DNA of 22,409 nt, taken from Candidatus Magasanikiibacteriota bacterium. Its GTDB lineage: Bacteria > Patescibacteriota > Patescibacteriia > Magasanikbacterales > UBA922. Shown piece by piece: positions 22,127-22,409 of the stretch (within the stretch, counting starts at the first letter, position 1; each line of letters starts with the position of its first letter). The stretch covers positions 1 to 22,409 of the forward strand of contig JAHFIE010000010.1 in the NCBI GenBank assembly GCA_023246565.1, in the 5' to 3' direction. The translations under genes were made by a program, and so were the position numbers. The notes beneath the pieces were generated by a model. It saw nothing but the letters and a program-made list of their open reading frames with translations. It did not search any database and had not been told where the DNA came from.

Positions 22127-22409
22127 ATGGCTATTATGAGTGAACCAAGAAAAAATATTTTTGCTGCTATTAGTATTATTTTTTTGGTTTTTAATGCACT
22201 TTTTTTTGTTGGATCACATGAAGTTGTATTTGCGCAAATTCTTAAACCTGCTGCAACGACTCCTGTAGTTAAACCTGCTGCAACGACTCCTGTAGTTAAA
22301 CCTGCTGCAACGACTCCTGTAGTTAAACCTGCTGCAACGACTCCTGTAGTTAAACCTGCTGCAACTAACCCGACTGTTCAGAGTCCTGTAGTAGCTAATC
22401 CTGTAGTAG
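22127..22409 (+). CDS. Secreted repeat protein, N-terminal part (cut by window end)
   Basis: The frame stays open to the last base, so at least 94 codons are present and the C-terminus is missing. It begins MAIMSEPRKNIFAAIS and has a signal-peptide-like hydrophobic core (about residues 11-30), with a likely cleavage after VFA near residue 37. Next come four identical KPAATTPVV repeats and a fifth broken one, then a related Pro/Val/Thr stretch. Such Pro/Thr/Ala linkers are typical of flexible surface stalks and may be glycosylated (inference). ATG 22127 and ATG 22136 are both possible; the second fits the extended -10 promoter better. It follows the giant gene by 15 bp. The function of the missing part is unknown. 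Confidence 0.72.
   Translation, partial: MAIMSEPRKNIFAAISIIFLVFNALFFVGSHEVVFAQILKPAATTPVVKPAATTPVVKPAATTPVVKPAATTPVVKPAATNPTVQSPVVANPVV
22244..22365 (+). repeat. Perfect 27-bp tandem repeat, four copies plus 14 bp
   Basis: Copies start at 22244, 22271, 22298 and 22325 and are identical, each encoding KPAATTPVV; a fifth copy matches for 14 bp from 22352. The unit is a multiple of three, so copy-number change would alter length without breaking the frame. Confidence 0.95.

Noticed and set aside
22244..22365. Tandem repeat considered as a CRISPR array
   Set aside because: The copies are directly adjacent with no spacers and encode an in-frame peptide repeat. No cas gene is present.

Overview
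The window looks like part of a chromosome of a small-genome ultrasmall bacterium of the Candidatus Patescibacteria (CPR) group. This is inferred from several things together. Base composition is AT-rich and almost every gene is on the + strand. Ribosome-binding sites are nearly absent. A DNA-binding protein combines an HTH with a LAGLIDADG-like domain. Most telling are two secreted proteins that begin with a T4SS-pilin-like double membrane helix and continue into very long Ig-like, TIG, LamG and Cys-rich surface regions. I cannot fix the lineage below phylum; the ABY1-type groups are a guess. TGA is used as the smc stop and no long gene needs recoding, so the standard bacterial code fits.

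Positions 1-7139 are mostly housekeeping: the 3' end of smc, rpsP (bS16), khpA (KH-domain RNA-binding protein), an HTH/LAGLIDADG-like regulator whose stop codon lies inside a tRNA-Val(GAC) gene, tRNA-Ile(GAT), a secreted protein of unknown function, lepB (signal peptidase I), hisS, rpsU (bS21) and a yqeY/GatB-like gene. Several sigma70-type promoters with 17-bp spacers can be read, including a perfect TTGACA-17-TATAAT for rpsP that overlaps the smc stop codon. Intrinsic terminators separate the units. rpsU is the only gene with a strong Shine-Dalgarno sequence, and that sequence sits in a GNRA-loop hairpin.

Positions 7200-22111 hold two tandem paralogous-headed surface proteins. A protein of about 740 residues is followed, 47 bp later, by a giant of 4207 residues that fills 56 % of the window. 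Both have a signal peptide, a two-helix membrane hairpin and then an ectodomain. The giant's ectodomain contains Big_5-like Ig domains, IPT/TIG domains, LamG domains, two Cys-rich DUF4215-type arrays, a seven-blade LVIVD propeller and a pseudopilin-like domain. From 22127 to the end there is the start of another secreted protein, built on a perfect 27-bp tandem repeat.

The housekeeping genes make and export proteins; lepB could process the exported surface proteins. The surface locus is the most unusual part: I infer a cell-surface attachment or appendage system that uses a pilin-type membrane hairpin as its anchor. No gap between genes exceeds about 115 bp, so there is no large unexplained stretch.
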